Positions 22,845 through 31,548 of a stretch of 36,366 nt of DNA are shown in pieces. Made by a program: the position numbers and the translations under genes. Below the pieces are notes generated by a model. The model ran no database searches. It worked only from the letters and a program-made list of their open reading frames with translations, and had not been told where the DNA came from. Location: NCBI GenBank assembly GCA_903914615.1, contig CAIWPS010000797.1:1-36366 (forward strand). Direction: 5' to 3'. Positions within the stretch are counted from its first letter, which is position 1; each line of letters starts with the position of its first letter. The stretch comes from an uncultured beta proteobacterium. GTDB lineage: Bacteria; Pseudomonadota; Gammaproteobacteria; Burkholderiales; Burkholderiaceae_C.

Positions 22845-24362
22845 TCAACCGTTCGCGATGTTGGTGATGATTCCCTGCGACGGCGGGAAGTAGTTCTGCA
22901 GCACGCCGTCGCAGTAGATGCCGTACTGATACTTGCGCGAGGTCTGCGGCCACTCGATCTGGTAGTAGTCGCGGCGCATGCGCATCTGAAGGATGTTGTT
23001 CACGTTGGACAGCGGGTAGGGCAGCGTCTCGGTCGTAAACAAAATCGTCCCCGGCGGCATGTTCGGGTGCAGCTTGATGTCCAGGGTCTGCGCGCCGTTC
23101 ATCGCGAACTTGTTCAGGTAGCTGCGCACCATGATGCCGCCACCGAGCATGCCCTGGTCCGCGTTGAAGACGAATCGCTGAGCGGCGCTGGAATTGCCGG
23201 CAAGGATCTTCTTGCCGATGTTGTTCATCTCCTGCGAGTTCACCCACGCCGTGCTGGGCGACAAGCGGTAGTTGTCCCAGAAGGACTTCAGCGCCGCGTC
23301 GATCTCGACAATGCCGCCGGCGCCGTCGCTCGTCAGCGGCGTGCCAGTGCCGGGCGTGCCGGTAGCCTGCGTGGTTTGAAGCGACCCCAGCGCAGAGTTG
23401 CTGGCGAAGGTCAGCAGCCCGTCGAAGGCCAGGCCGTTGGTCGAGTAGTTCGCCGCGGACAGCGCGTTGAAGTTGGCAACCCCGGGCGCCGTCGCGGTGC
23501 CGGTCGCGGCCGCCGTGATCAGCACGCTGTTGATGGTGGTGATGGCGCCGAGCGTCAGGTTGCCCGCGGCCGGGCCCCAGAACCAGGCGTAGGCCATCGC
23601 GCCGGCGACGGGCGTCACGCTGGCGCTGATCACGCTGGTGTTGCTGCCGGCCGCGGCGGTCACGTTGGCCTGGGAGCTAGGCAGCGCGGTGCCGCCGTTG
23701 ACCACGTCGGTCGAGCCGTCGGCATTGGTCCGGGTGTAGGACTGCACGATGCCGCCAGTCAGCGATGCCGCCATGTAGCCTTCGAAGGTCAGCGCCACAC
23801 AGCCGACGCCGTAGTTCGAGCCGCTCGTCAGCGAGCCGCCGGTGTTGGCGCTGGTCACGGTGGCCGCCGGCGTGTTGGACAGCGGGAAGCCGGTATTGCC
23901 GCCCAGAATGACCTTTTCCTCGGCGATCATCTGCGCGCGGAGCAGGCCTTCGACGGCCAGCGCCTTGATGTCCTCGAAGTCCTCGGCGGCGTAGTCCGCT
24001 TCGAACGTCACGGTGTCTTCCAGGCCCAGGCCCTTGTAGGCCGCGGTGTAGTTGGCCGTCGAGGTCGCGATCACCGCGCCGCGGTTGCCGCCGCTCACGT
24101 AGGGCAGCACGCCCCCGGTGTTCACGCCGGTGACGGCGCGCCAGTTGGCCTGGATGCCGCCCTTGCCGCTCACGCGCGGCGTGCTGTTGCGCAGGGGCGT
24201 GATGACCGGGTAGAGCTTCTTGGACGGCGCCTCCAGGTCGTAGGCGGTGATGCCGCCAATGGCGCTGTTGGACTGCGTCCAGGCTTTCTGCAGCTCGTTC
24301 TGCGGCTGGCCGTGCGCGGCCTTGATGAGGGCCAGGGTCTCGGCGGTGACGTTTGCGTTCAT
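22845..24362 (-). CDS. Major capsid protein
   Basis: A 505-aa protein directly downstream of the protease/scaffold gene, with AAGGAG seven bases upstream of ATG 24362. Capsid-like segments are NELQKAWTQSNSAIGGITAYDLEAPSKKLYPVITPLRNSTPRV (about 23-65) and EDFEDIKALAVEGLLRAQMIAEEKVILGGN (about 126-155). Toward the end come SSAAQRFVFNADQGMLGGGIMVRSYLNKF and NNILQMRMRRDYYQIEWPQTSRK. Length is above HK97 gp5 because of a Ser/Thr/Ala-rich insertion around residues 180-330, which may form a surface domain. It contains several N-X-S/T sites, so it is another possible acceptor for the glycosyltransferase (inference). Confidence 0.82.
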   Translation of the reverse strand: MNANVTAETLALIKAAHGQPQNELQKAWTQSNSAIGGITAYDLEAPSKKLYPVITPLRNSTPRVSGKGGIQANWRAVTGVNTGGVLPYVSGGNRGAVIATSTANYTAAYKGLGLEDTVTFEADYAAEDFEDIKALAVEGLLRAQMIAEEKVILGGNTGFPLSNTPAATVTSANTGGSLTSGSNYGVGCVALTFEGYMAASLTGGIVQSYTRTNADGSTDVVNGGTALPSSQANVTAAAGSNTSVISASVTPVAGAMAYAWFWGPAAGNLTLGAITTINSVLITAAATGTATAPGVANFNALSAANYSTNGLAFDGLLTFASNSALGSLQTTQATGTPGTGTPLTSDGAGGIVEIDAALKSFWDNYRLSPSTAWVNSQEMNNIGKKILAGNSSAAQRFVFNADQGMLGGGIMVRSYLNKFAMNGAQTLDIKLHPNMPPGTILFTTETLPYPLSNVNNILQMRMRRDYYQIEWPQTSRKYQYGIYCDGVLQNYFPPSQGIITNIANG

Positions 24363-24419
24363 GTGCGTGCTCCTTGCGGCGCGTGCTGAATGACTGGGTC
24401 GGGGTTGTTGGGTGCGCGG

Positions 24420-26087
24420 CTACTTGCGCAGTTGCTGAGGAAGGGCCAGAGGAGTTCCTCCGCTGGCGTGGATGGACTTGATGAGCGTTGCGGCTTCGTG
24501 CTTCTCGCCGCGGTCGTCGACCACGGGCGCGGTCGTCTTGGCGACGAGCTGCGGGTCTTCGACCTGGTCGGCGCCCTTGGGAACGGCGCGCAGCGCGATG
24601 CGCGCCGGCGCGGGCTGGGCTTCGAGTTTCTGGATGCGCGCCGCCTGTTCGTCGATGACCTTCTGAAGCGGCGCCAGCGAGTCGGCGAGCGCCTTTTGAA
24701 GCGCGGCCGAGCCCATGACCTTCTCGGTCTCGCCGTCTCCCGTGCCGGTTGCGCCGGCGCCGGGCTGGTTCGCCGGCTCGGCGTTGCCCGGCGAGGCGCC
24801 TGGGCACTCGGCGCCGAGCTGCGCGGCGTGGTCGTGGATGCCTTGCACGAGGGCCAGGTCATCCTTGGAGTGGCGAGCGCCGACCTTCACCAAGGTCAGC
24901 AGCGGAGACGGGTGCGTCTTGAGCAGCGCGCCGCACTTCTCGGCCAGCGCGATGGTCATCGGGTCGGGCGTGTTGGCGGACTCGCTGAGCTCTTCCAGCT
25001 CCTCGTCGATCATGTCCTTCAGCACCGAGCCGCACATCGCGATGCAGGCGGCAAGCTTGTCGGGAAGGTCGCTGTCGTCGCCTTCGCGGAAGGTCTCGTA
25101 CTCGGCGCTTTCCTGGAGGTTCTGCAGCCCGGCGATGAGCTGCGCGAAGGCGCTGCACGAGTACATGCCCTTTCGCAGCTCGCTGCGGTAAGCCTTGGCG
25201 AAGGCGGTGGCCTCGGCCTTCTCCTTGTCCTTGTCGGGGGCTTCTTCGCCGATGCCGAACTTCTTCTTGGCCGCGGCGATCTTCGCGTCGATGGCTTTCT
25301 GGTCCGCAGCGCTGTACTTGCTGCGGTTCTTCTCCTGGCCGAAGTAGGAAGCCGCGGCTCGCACATGCGCGGCCGTGTCGAGCGGGTACTTCTTGTTTGT
25401 CGGGTCGGCGAAGTCGGCGTCCTTGCCGTATTTCTCCTCGCCCTCCTTCGGGTCGGCGTCCTTGCGCTCGGCGATCTTGGCGATGACCTGCGACAGGGAC
25501 AGACCGCGCTCGTTCATCAACTTGCCCAGCTGGGCGACCTCGTCCGCGGTGCCGTTGACGGTCACGTCATCGGCTGCGCCCGGGCTGACGAAGTCCACGC
25601 GCGCGGTGGTGCCGTCGGCTTTCTGGACTTCGAAGAAGCGTGCGGTTGGGATGCACGGCCGGTCGACCAGCGAGCCCTCAGACGGATTGGCGGTGTAGCG
25701 CGTCACGTCCTTGCCGTCGACCTTCTCGACGGCCTTGTCGCCGACGTAGCTGCCGCCGATGGAAAAGCCCGTGTAGACGCCTTCGCACACTTTCTTCCAT
25801 TCGCCGTCGTCGACCACCTTGGCGCAGACGTCGATCGCCTTCTCGGCGTCGTTGAAGTCGATGGCGGTGAACTTCCCAGCGGCCACCTTGCCATGCATCG
25901 CGCGCAGGTTTCCTAGCGACTTGCCGCCCGTGTCCTTCGCGATCGCGTCGCTCCATGCCTTGAAGTACGGCTTGCTGGACTCGTAGTCCATGATCTCGTC
26001 GCTCTTGTCGACGGTCTCTTGCGCGAGCCGGCCGAACACCAGACGCTTCGCTTCGTCGACCTTGCGAATCTGCGCGAATAGCTTCAT
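24420..26087 (-). CDS. XkdF-type prohead protease with DUF6582 and scaffold-like C-terminus
   Basis: A 555-aa protein with three regions. Residues 1-160 match XkdF-like phage proteases: RLVFGRLAQETVDKSDEIMDYESSKPYFKAW, MHG with H65, GFSIGG with S109, and the SLVDRPCIPTARFFEV block. H65 and S109 are candidate catalytic residues. Residues 219-279 match DUF6582 (LDTAAHVRAAASYFGQ...AAAKKKFGI). The end (about 480-530) has coiled-coil scaffold character. It processes and may organise the prohead. ATG 26087 is chosen because GGAG lies upstream; the longer frame needs a TTG. First gene of the leftward head-tail operon. Confidence 0.75.
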   Translation of the reverse strand: MKLFAQIRKVDEAKRLVFGRLAQETVDKSDEIMDYESSKPYFKAWSDAIAKDTGGKSLGNLRAMHGKVAAGKFTAIDFNDAEKAIDVCAKVVDDGEWKKVCEGVYTGFSIGGSYVGDKAVEKVDGKDVTRYTANPSEGSLVDRPCIPTARFFEVQKADGTTARVDFVSPGAADDVTVNGTADEVAQLGKLMNERGLSLSQVIAKIAERKDADPKEGEEKYGKDADFADPTNKKYPLDTAAHVRAAASYFGQEKNRSKYSAADQKAIDAKIAAAKKKFGIGEEAPDKDKEKAEATAFAKAYRSELRKGMYSCSAFAQLIAGLQNLQESAEYETFREGDDSDLPDKLAACIAMCGSVLKDMIDEELEELSESANTPDPMTIALAEKCGALLKTHPSPLLTLVKVGARHSKDDLALVQGIHDHAAQLGAECPGASPGNAEPANQPGAGATGTGDGETEKVMGSAALQKALADSLAPLQKVIDEQAARIQKLEAQPAPARIALRAVPKGADQVEDPQLVAKTTAPVVDDRGEKHEAATLIKSIHASGGTPLALPQQLRK

Positions 26088-26264
26088 GCGACTGGGCTCC
26101 AATAATGCGGGGCGGGATGCGCTAATGGCCGGGAATTCTCAAGTTGTGCGCAATGTTCGGTGCGCTGCAATCGGTACGTTGTGCCAATTGCGGAGCCCGG
26201 CAGCCTGTCGGCTCTCGAACAATTCGCGCTGTCGGCGAAGCCGCCGTATTCGCGGAGAGTCGCC
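26088..26264. promoter_or_regulatory. Divergent regulatory region R2, homologous to R1
   Basis: Between the protease gene (leftward) and the portal block (rightward). It holds GCGGGATGCG (26112-26121), CAAGTTG (26140-26146), CAATCGGTACGTTGT (26168-26182), three bases, and AATT (26186-26189). Reading toward the protease, the blocks are in the same order as in R1, ending 24 nt before ATG 26087 (25 nt in R1). Reading the other way, AATT is 75 nt from the proposed portal start and 79 nt from the SGNH start. Compared with R1 it has extra sequence between the blocks. It is probably a control point for late transcription in both directions. Confidence 0.6.
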
Positions 26265-28076
26265 TTGCCAGGACGCGAGTCAGCGGGCACAAACATCGAG
26301 CCCTCGGTCATCCAGCGCGTCGTCTCGGGCCTAAAGTACATGGTCACGGGCGTCGGGCCGGACAACTTCTTTGGCCCGGCGCAGCCGCTGCAGCCGCTTG
26401 CCCAGGACCGGTCCGAGGGGCGCGGCTTCGACTACCCTGTCGGCTACAACCTGCGCATTCGTCCGCGCGAGGGCGAGCCGATCGGATTCCCCGAGCTCCG
26501 CGCGCTGGCCGACGGCTACGACCTGCTGCGCCTGGTCATCGAGACCCGCAAGGATCAGATCGAGGCCTACGACTGGGAGATCGTGCCGACGGACCCGAAG
26601 AAATCGGCCGACACCATGACCAAGGTGATCAGCAACGTCTCGAGCTTCCTGACCTACCCGGACAAAGAGCACAACTGGTCGCAGTGGCTGCGCATGCAGG
26701 TCGAGGACCTGCTGGTACTCGATGCCGTCGCGATCTACCCGCGAGCAAGCCGCGGCGGCCAGCTCTATGCGCTGGAGCTGGTCGACCCGGGAACGATCAA
26801 GCGTGTGCTGGACGTGACTGGCCGCACGCCGGAGCCGCCGGACGTGGCCTACCAACAGATTATCAAGGGCATCCCGGCCAGCGATTACTCGCGCGACGCG
26901 CTGTGCTACACGATGCGCAACCCGCGCACGAATCGCATCTACGGGTTTGGCCCGGTCGAGCAGGTGATGATGACCGTCAACATCGCCGTGCGCCGCCAGC
27001 TGACGCAGCTCGGGTTCTACACCGAGGGCAACGTCCCCGAGGCCATTGCGCAGGTGCCAGATTCGTGGACGGCGGACCAGACCAAGCAGTTCCAGCTCTG
27101 GTGGGACTCGATCATCGAAGGGCAGTCCGGCGCCAAGCGTCGAATGACATTTGTGCCTTCGCTCAAGGACATCGTATTCCCGCGGCAGAACGTGCTGAAA
27201 GACGAGTATGACGAATGGCTGGCGCGAATTATCTGTTTTGCATTCAGCATTAGCCCGTCCGCGCTCATCAAGCAAGTCAATCGCGCCAGCGGCGAGCAAA
27301 TGGCAGATACCGCAAAAGAGGAAGGCTTGCTTCCGCTATTGCGATTTCTCGAATCCCACATTACCGGGTTGATTCAGAAATACCTCGGCCATCCCGAATT
27401 GCGTTTTGCGTTCAAGATTGTCAACAAAGTCGACCCGGCATCGCAGGCCAAGATTCACCAGATCTACATCGACACGGAAGTCATGACGCCCGACGAGGTG
27501 CGCGACGATTTGGACCTCGATGCGATGACGCCGCAGCAGCGAGAAAAAGCGTGGCCCAGCAGCGCTACGCCGGTGTCTCCCATGCCGGGCATGAACCCAG
27601 ACGGCACCAAGCAACTGCCGATGACCGGCACTCCGCAGGCTCCCGGCGCGCAGCCGGCATCCCAAGTCGAGGGCGGCCAGGCTGGCGGCGACAAGACCGC
27701 GCCACAGAAGCCGCCGGCCGAGCCGACGCAGGCCGAGAAGCTGCTGAGCCTCGTACTGCCGATGCTCGACCCGGCGCGCCTGGCCGAGGCTGTGAGCGCC
27801 ATCAACAAATCCGCGCCGGCGCAGGTCATCGAGCTGCAGCCTCACGTCGACGTCAACGTCGGGGACACGAACGTGCATGTGCCCGTGCAGCGCGCGGCGC
27901 CCGCGCCCGCTCCAGAACCCGAACCCGAACCCGAGTCCGACCGCATGAGCAAGCGCTTTGTTGGCCGCCGCATGGCCGACGGCACGCTTGCGGGCGCATG
28001 GGAAGACAGGTTGCAGCTCGTCAGCAAACGCGAGCCCGACGGCTCGCTGTCCGCCAACTGGGAAAGCAAGCCATGA
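26265..28076 (+). CDS. Portal protein
   Basis: A 603-aa portal subunit forming the DNA entry ring. Family segments are PDNFFGPAQPL, then FDYPVGYNLRIRPR, LADGYDLLRLVIETRKDQIEAYDWEI, VLDAVAIYPR, YGFGPVEQVMMTVN and ICFAFSISPSALIKQVNRASGEQ. The frame is open from GTG 26160, but I prefer TTG 26265 because GGAG lies seven bases upstream and it leaves R2 outside the gene; this is uncertain. The C-terminus has a Pro/Glu-rich linker (PAPEPEPEPE) and a short basic SKRFVGRRMADG tail. It is divergent from the protease and points toward the terminase block. Confidence 0.85.
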   Translation: MPGRESAGTNIEPSVIQRVVSGLKYMVTGVGPDNFFGPAQPLQPLAQDRSEGRGFDYPVGYNLRIRPREGEPIGFPELRALADGYDLLRLVIETRKDQIEAYDWEIVPTDPKKSADTMTKVISNVSSFLTYPDKEHNWSQWLRMQVEDLLVLDAVAIYPRASRGGQLYALELVDPGTIKRVLDVTGRTPEPPDVAYQQIIKGIPASDYSRDALCYTMRNPRTNRIYGFGPVEQVMMTVNIAVRRQLTQLGFYTEGNVPEAIAQVPDSWTADQTKQFQLWWDSIIEGQSGAKRRMTFVPSLKDIVFPRQNVLKDEYDEWLARIICFAFSISPSALIKQVNRASGEQMADTAKEEGLLPLLRFLESHITGLIQKYLGHPELRFAFKIVNKVDPASQAKIHQIYIDTEVMTPDEVRDDLDLDAMTPQQREKAWPSSATPVSPMPGMNPDGTKQLPMTGTPQAPGAQPASQVEGGQAGGDKTAPQKPPAEPTQAEKLLSLVLPMLDPARLAEAVSAINKSAPAQVIELQPHVDVNVGDTNVHVPVQRAAPAPAPEPEPEPESDRMSKRFVGRRMADGTLAGAWEDRLQLVSKREPDGSLSANWESKP

Positions 28077-28276
28077 CGCCGGACCCGGCCAAACTCCAAA
28101 CTTGGCTCGGCCCCATCGAAGCCTCGGCGCTTCGCGTGCAGATCACGCGCAGCGTCGTGCCGGCCGGCGATCTCAGGACGACCTCCTACTTCTTCTGCGA
28201 CACGCTGGTGAGGGTCGACCAGCATCTGGACGTGTCGCAGGCAGCACTCGAGGCCGCCGGCCTGTCGCAACTCTGA
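28073..28276 (+). CDS. Hypothetical 67-aa protein
   Basis: ATG 28073 overlaps the portal stop (ATGA). The sequence contains KLQTWLGPIEASALRVQITRSVVPAGDLRTTSYFFCDTLVRVDQHLDVSQAALEAAG. It looks soluble and of mixed fold. I do not recognise it. Coupling to the portal suggests a head-associated or assembly role. Confidence 0.6.
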   Translation: MTPDPAKLQTWLGPIEASALRVQITRSVVPAGDLRTTSYFFCDTLVRVDQHLDVSQAALEAAGLSQL

Positions 28277-28288
28277 AGGACCACTGCA

Positions 28289-28807
28289 ATGCGCACCATC
28301 ACCCTGAATCCCGGCGCCCTCGCCAACCCGCTCTCGGATCTTGCCGAGAAGCTCGGCGACCTCTTCTCACCGATCATTTTGGCCATCACGACGGCGATGG
28401 CCACGTCCTTCAAATCGGAGCTGATGACCGCCACGCACAACTTCAGCGTGGGCGGGAACAACTTCCGGCTGGCGCTCTTCGATGGCACGGCGACGATGGA
28501 CAGCACGACCACGACGTACACCGGGACGAACGAGGTCGTGGGCTCTGGCTACACCGCGGGCGGCCAGCTGCTGACGAACGTCGCGCCCACCACCAGCGGC
28601 ACGACCGCGTTCACCACCTTCAACAGCCCGCTGACGTGGACCGCCGCCACCTTCACCGCCGCGGGATGCCAGATCTACAACTCGACCAACGGCAATCGCT
28701 CCGTGGGCGTCTTCAGCTTCGGCTCAAACATCCCTGTCGTCTCGGGCAATTTCACGCTAAGTTTCCCCACCGCCAACGCCACGGCCGCGGTGCTGCGGAT
28801 TCAGTAG
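28289..28807 (+). CDS. Phage structural protein with N-terminal extension
   Basis: A 172-aa protein. From residue 38 it matches a recurrent family of small phage proteins: SFKSELMTATHNF, FRLALFDGTATMDSTTTTYT, NEVVGSGYTAGGQLLTN and CQIYNSTNGNRSVGVFSFG. These occur near fibre or head genes, but their role is not established. The first 37 residues are an extra leader with a hydrophobic SPIILAITTAMA stretch. GAAGGA lies eight bases before ATG 28289, supporting the longer form. It is probably a virion component. Confidence 0.65.
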   Translation: MRTITLNPGALANPLSDLAEKLGDLFSPIILAITTAMATSFKSELMTATHNFSVGGNNFRLALFDGTATMDSTTTTYTGTNEVVGSGYTAGGQLLTNVAPTTSGTTAFTTFNSPLTWTAATFTAAGCQIYNSTNGNRSVGVFSFGSNIPVVSGNFTLSFPTANATAAVLRIQ

Positions 28808-28819
28808 CAGGCGGCGGAC

Positions 28820-29299
28820 ATGGGCACGCTCACCTCTTCGCAGCTCTCGGCGCTTCAGACCTGGATCAACCAGAACCAGGCCGCCAACGCCGCGGCCGGA
28901 AGCATCACGCCGATCCAGGCCGCACTGAACGCAACCGACCCCAGCAACACGATAGCCTACAACCCGCAGCAGCCTACCTTTGGGCCGGGCGGTCTGTTTG
29001 GGGCGCTCGTCTATTCGGATTTCATTGTTCTGACAAGCGCTCAACAGAATTACTTTCTGATGCTCATGTCGCAGCCGTCTTTCGACGCTACTAATTCGAA
29101 TATCGATACAGCCATCGGGACGATGTTTAACGGAAAACAGACGCTCACGAACTTCGGCGCGCTGGCCCGAAAAGGCACGGTCTTCGAGGTGCTATGCATG
29201 ACGAGCCACGTCGTGGCCGCGGGCGCCTCCGGACAGAGCCTCTACGGCTATCAGGTTTCGCAGGTAGACGTCCAGGCGGCCATTGCAGGGAGCTACTGA
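28820..29299 (+). CDS. Hypothetical structural protein, 159 aa
   Basis: A Gln/Asn/Ser-rich, probably helical start (SSQLSALQTWINQNQAANAAAGS), then LFGALVYSDFIVLTSAQQNYFLMLMSQPSF and a C-terminal half with FNGKQTLTNFGALARKGTVFEVL. I do not recognise a family. It lies among virion protein genes between the portal and the Mu-F-like protein. A lower-GC stretch (about 45% over 29041-29100) falls inside it. Confidence 0.6.
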   Translation: MGTLTSSQLSALQTWINQNQAANAAAGSITPIQAALNATDPSNTIAYNPQQPTFGPGGLFGALVYSDFIVLTSAQQNYFLMLMSQPSFDATNSNIDTAIGTMFNGKQTLTNFGALARKGTVFEVLCMTSHVVAAGASGQSLYGYQVSQVDVQAAIAGSY

Positions 29300-29766
29300 T
29301 GAGCAGCGGCACCCCGATAATCCGCGAAGCACAAGGCGCGCCGGTTCAAATCACCGCAGCGAACATGCCGGCGTCGAGTCTGGCCACCAATACTATTTCT
29401 GGAGCCATCACGCGAATAACCGCTTCGAGTTTCAACAACGCCATGTTGCTCGATGCGTGGATTAGTGGCTCTTTCGGTACCGACCCGGCTGGCGCTGGAG
29501 CGCTGCAGCTCATCGTCGTGCCGCGCTCGCTCAGCGGCGACCAGGGTCCAGTGCCGACCGCAGCGACGGCGCGCCTGGTCTACAGCGCTGAGATTGGGTC
29601 GACCGGCAACACGGCAAAGGTCTTCTCTTTCGAGCGCATTCCGTTGCCAGTGGACTGCGACCTGTACCTGTACAACAACAATTCGGGCTACACGCTCACC
29701 TACACAAATTCCATGAACGGCAGCGCCTACGCTTTCCAGGCACAGCCTTGGTCCCCCGGCACCTGA
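29299..29766 (+). CDS. Hypothetical structural protein, 155 aa
   Basis: ATG 29299 shares one base with the previous stop. The protein is beta-rich (ISGAITRITASSFNNAMLLDAWISGSF, ALQLIVVPRSLSGDQG, CDLYLYNNNSGYTLTYTNSMNGSAYAF) and looks like a virion protein of jelly-roll type. No specific family is recognised. Its neighbours suggest a head fibre or decoration role. Confidence 0.6.
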   Translation: MSSGTPIIREAQGAPVQITAANMPASSLATNTISGAITRITASSFNNAMLLDAWISGSFGTDPAGAGALQLIVVPRSLSGDQGPVPTAATARLVYSAEIGSTGNTAKVFSFERIPLPVDCDLYLYNNNSGYTLTYTNSMNGSAYAFQAQPWSPGT

Positions 29767-29778
29767 TAGAGCGCTAAC

Positions 29779-31548
29779 GTGGCTGAACAGATCGACCTCG
29801 GCCAGTTCATCTGGCCGGACGTTTCGCAAGGGAGGCAGCCGCAGCAGAACCGTGGCCCGTCCGGCTCCAATTCGCTGGCGTTCGGCCTGACTCGACTCGG
29901 CATTCCGGGTGTCGACTTTGGCGCCACCGCATTCGGCAACTACTCGGGCGCTCCGGGGTCGATTGCGATCCCGCAAGGGGTTGCAGCCAACTTCAGCGGT
30001 TCGCAGGTATTGCAGATCGGCGCCATCGACGCGAACCCGATCACCATCATGGTCGGGGCGCTTGCAGACACTGCATCGAGCCCTCAGTACATCTTCGGCG
30101 TAAATTACGCCGGCGTCGAGCCTTACGAATTGCGGCTGAACAGCGGGCAGTTGCAATTCTCGTCGTACAACATGGGCGCCCAAGACTTGGCGCTAGGCGT
30201 CACGGCTCCGACGGCAGGCTCCTACTTCACGTCATACGCCACGCTGACGGGTTTTGGCGCATCGGTGGCGGCCACGCTCGGGTACTTCAATTCATCGGGC
30301 GTGCTGTCCGCCTCTACGTCGCAGGCCGCCAGCCTGACGAACGGCGGCCCGGGAAGCGCCTGCTACATCGGCGGTTCGGCCAGCAGCGGATCGCCGTGGC
30401 GCTTCTACAGCAAGCCGATCCTGTGGTTTGCCACCTGGAATCGAGTGCTGTCGGCGGTAGAGATTGCCCAGGTCGCCGCCAACCCGTGGCAACTCTTCGC
30501 AACCCCGATGCTGGGCCTGCCGAGCAAAGCCGCGTCCGGCGGCGCATCCGCGAGCATCAGCGGTGTTGCGGCGACTGGCGCAATCGCCGCACCGACAGCA
30601 GCAACCAGTTCCGCGCTGACACTCGCCTCGACCTACGCCACCGGCGCGGTCGGCGCACCGGCTGCATCGGCCTCGGCAGGAGCGACGCTTGCGGGCGTTC
30701 TTGGCACTGGCGCAGTGGGCAGCCTTGCTTTGGCTTCCGCGCCGACGCTGGTGCTGGCCGGCGTCGCCGCCATTGGCGCCGTCGGGGCCATCGGCGCCAG
30801 CGCGTCTGGCAACGCCAATGCGACGCTGCCGTCGGTCGCGGCGACGGGCGCCGTCGGGACGCTGACCGCCAGCGGCGGCGCGATCAATGGCAGCACCACG
30901 CTGTCCGGCCTGGCCGGTACCGGCGCCGCGGGTGCGCTGTCGACCGAGAGCGACTCGTCGCTGGTGCTCGCGAGCGCGTCGGCCATCGGGGCGGCCGGCG
31001 CAATCGTCGCGCTATCGCAGCCGACGGTTGCGCTGGCGTCCGTCTACGGCACGGGCGCGCTTGGCGCGCTACAGCCGGCCACCAGCACCGTCAGCGTGAC
31101 GCTGCAGGGCATCGCCGCCGAAGGCGATGTGGGCGCGATCATCATCGGCGGCCAGCAGGGCCTGGACGGCGCCGGCATCGGGCGAAGGGTCGAGTACGTC
31201 ATCGACAGGACGCACCGGGACAAGCCTATCGACGGCTGGGTCTGCCTGCCCGGCGTCTCGGCGCAATCGGCCCTCGGACCGGTTCAGTGGGCATCCCAGT
31301 GCACGCAGCCCGGGCAGGATCAGGTCACGGCGGCGCAGTTCGCCGCGCAGCTTGAGCGCATCGCCAAGCTGGCGCCGCGCCAGGACGCCACCGTCGGCCT
31401 GCCAGGCCTGACGTGCCAGATCCTGCCGTTTCGACCGCGCGCGCCAGTCGCGGCCGCGGAAGAGCTCGACGAGGAGCTTGAGCAGTTCGCGCTGCTGGCC
31501 GCGGCGGCATGGGAGAAGCAGTACGGCCGGCCGCGGAGGCGAGCGTGA
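29779..31548 (+). CDS. LamG-domain fibre protein with 22-residue repeats
   Basis: A 589-aa protein in three parts. Residues about 45-240 form a LamG-like domain ending in the recognisable RVLSAVEIAQVAANPWQLF. Residues 259-453 are nine imperfect repeats of 22-25 aa, each with (A/G)(T/I)GAxGA. Residues 460-589 form a third region (RRVEYVIDRTHRDKPIDGW, LPGLTCQILPFRP) with an acidic helical end. It is probably a fibre for surface binding, unusually encoded in the head block between the portal and the minor head protein. It starts at GTG 29779. Its stop overlaps the next gene's GTG. Confidence 0.7.
   Translation: MAEQIDLGQFIWPDVSQGRQPQQNRGPSGSNSLAFGLTRLGIPGVDFGATAFGNYSGAPGSIAIPQGVAANFSGSQVLQIGAIDANPITIMVGALADTASSPQYIFGVNYAGVEPYELRLNSGQLQFSSYNMGAQDLALGVTAPTAGSYFTSYATLTGFGASVAATLGYFNSSGVLSASTSQAASLTNGGPGSACYIGGSASSGSPWRFYSKPILWFATWNRVLSAVEIAQVAANPWQLFATPMLGLPSKAASGGASASISGVAATGAIAAPTAATSSALTLASTYATGAVGAPAASASAGATLAGVLGTGAVGSLALASAPTLVLAGVAAIGAVGAIGASASGNANATLPSVAATGAVGTLTASGGAINGSTTLSGLAGTGAAGALSTESDSSLVLASASAIGAAGAIVALSQPTVALASVYGTGALGALQPATSTVSVTLQGIAAEGDVGAIIIGGQQGLDGAGIGRRVEYVIDRTHRDKPIDGWVCLPGVSAQSALGPVQWASQCTQPGQDQVTAAQFAAQLERIAKLAPRQDATVGLPGLTCQILPFRPRAPVAAAEELDEELEQFALLAAAAWEKQYGRPRRRA
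30571..31137 (+). repeat. Nine in-frame repeats, about 22 codons each
   Basis: The repeats start at residues 265, 287, 309, 331, 355, 380, 402, 424 and 447 of the fibre protein. The spacing is 22, 22, 22, 24, 25, 22, 22 and 23 residues. The core is (A/G)(T/I)GA(V/A/L)GA followed by a variable Ala/Ser/Thr-rich beta stretch. The last copy has degenerated (AEGDVGA). Confidence 0.75.

Noticed and set aside
22650-25916. Two long open frames opposite the capsid and protease genes
   Set aside because: Both are low-complexity Gly/Arg/Val translations of the reverse strand of recognised genes, without ribosome sites.
2191-26182. Site-specific inversion of the 24-kb segment between R1 and R2
   Set aside because: The motif copies are inverted, but flipping that segment gives a less canonical gene order, and no invertase gene is visible.
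26084-26365. Leftward frame of 93 codons across R2 and the portal start
   Set aside because: No recognisable motif or ribosome site; it runs through the conserved control region and overlaps the protease start.
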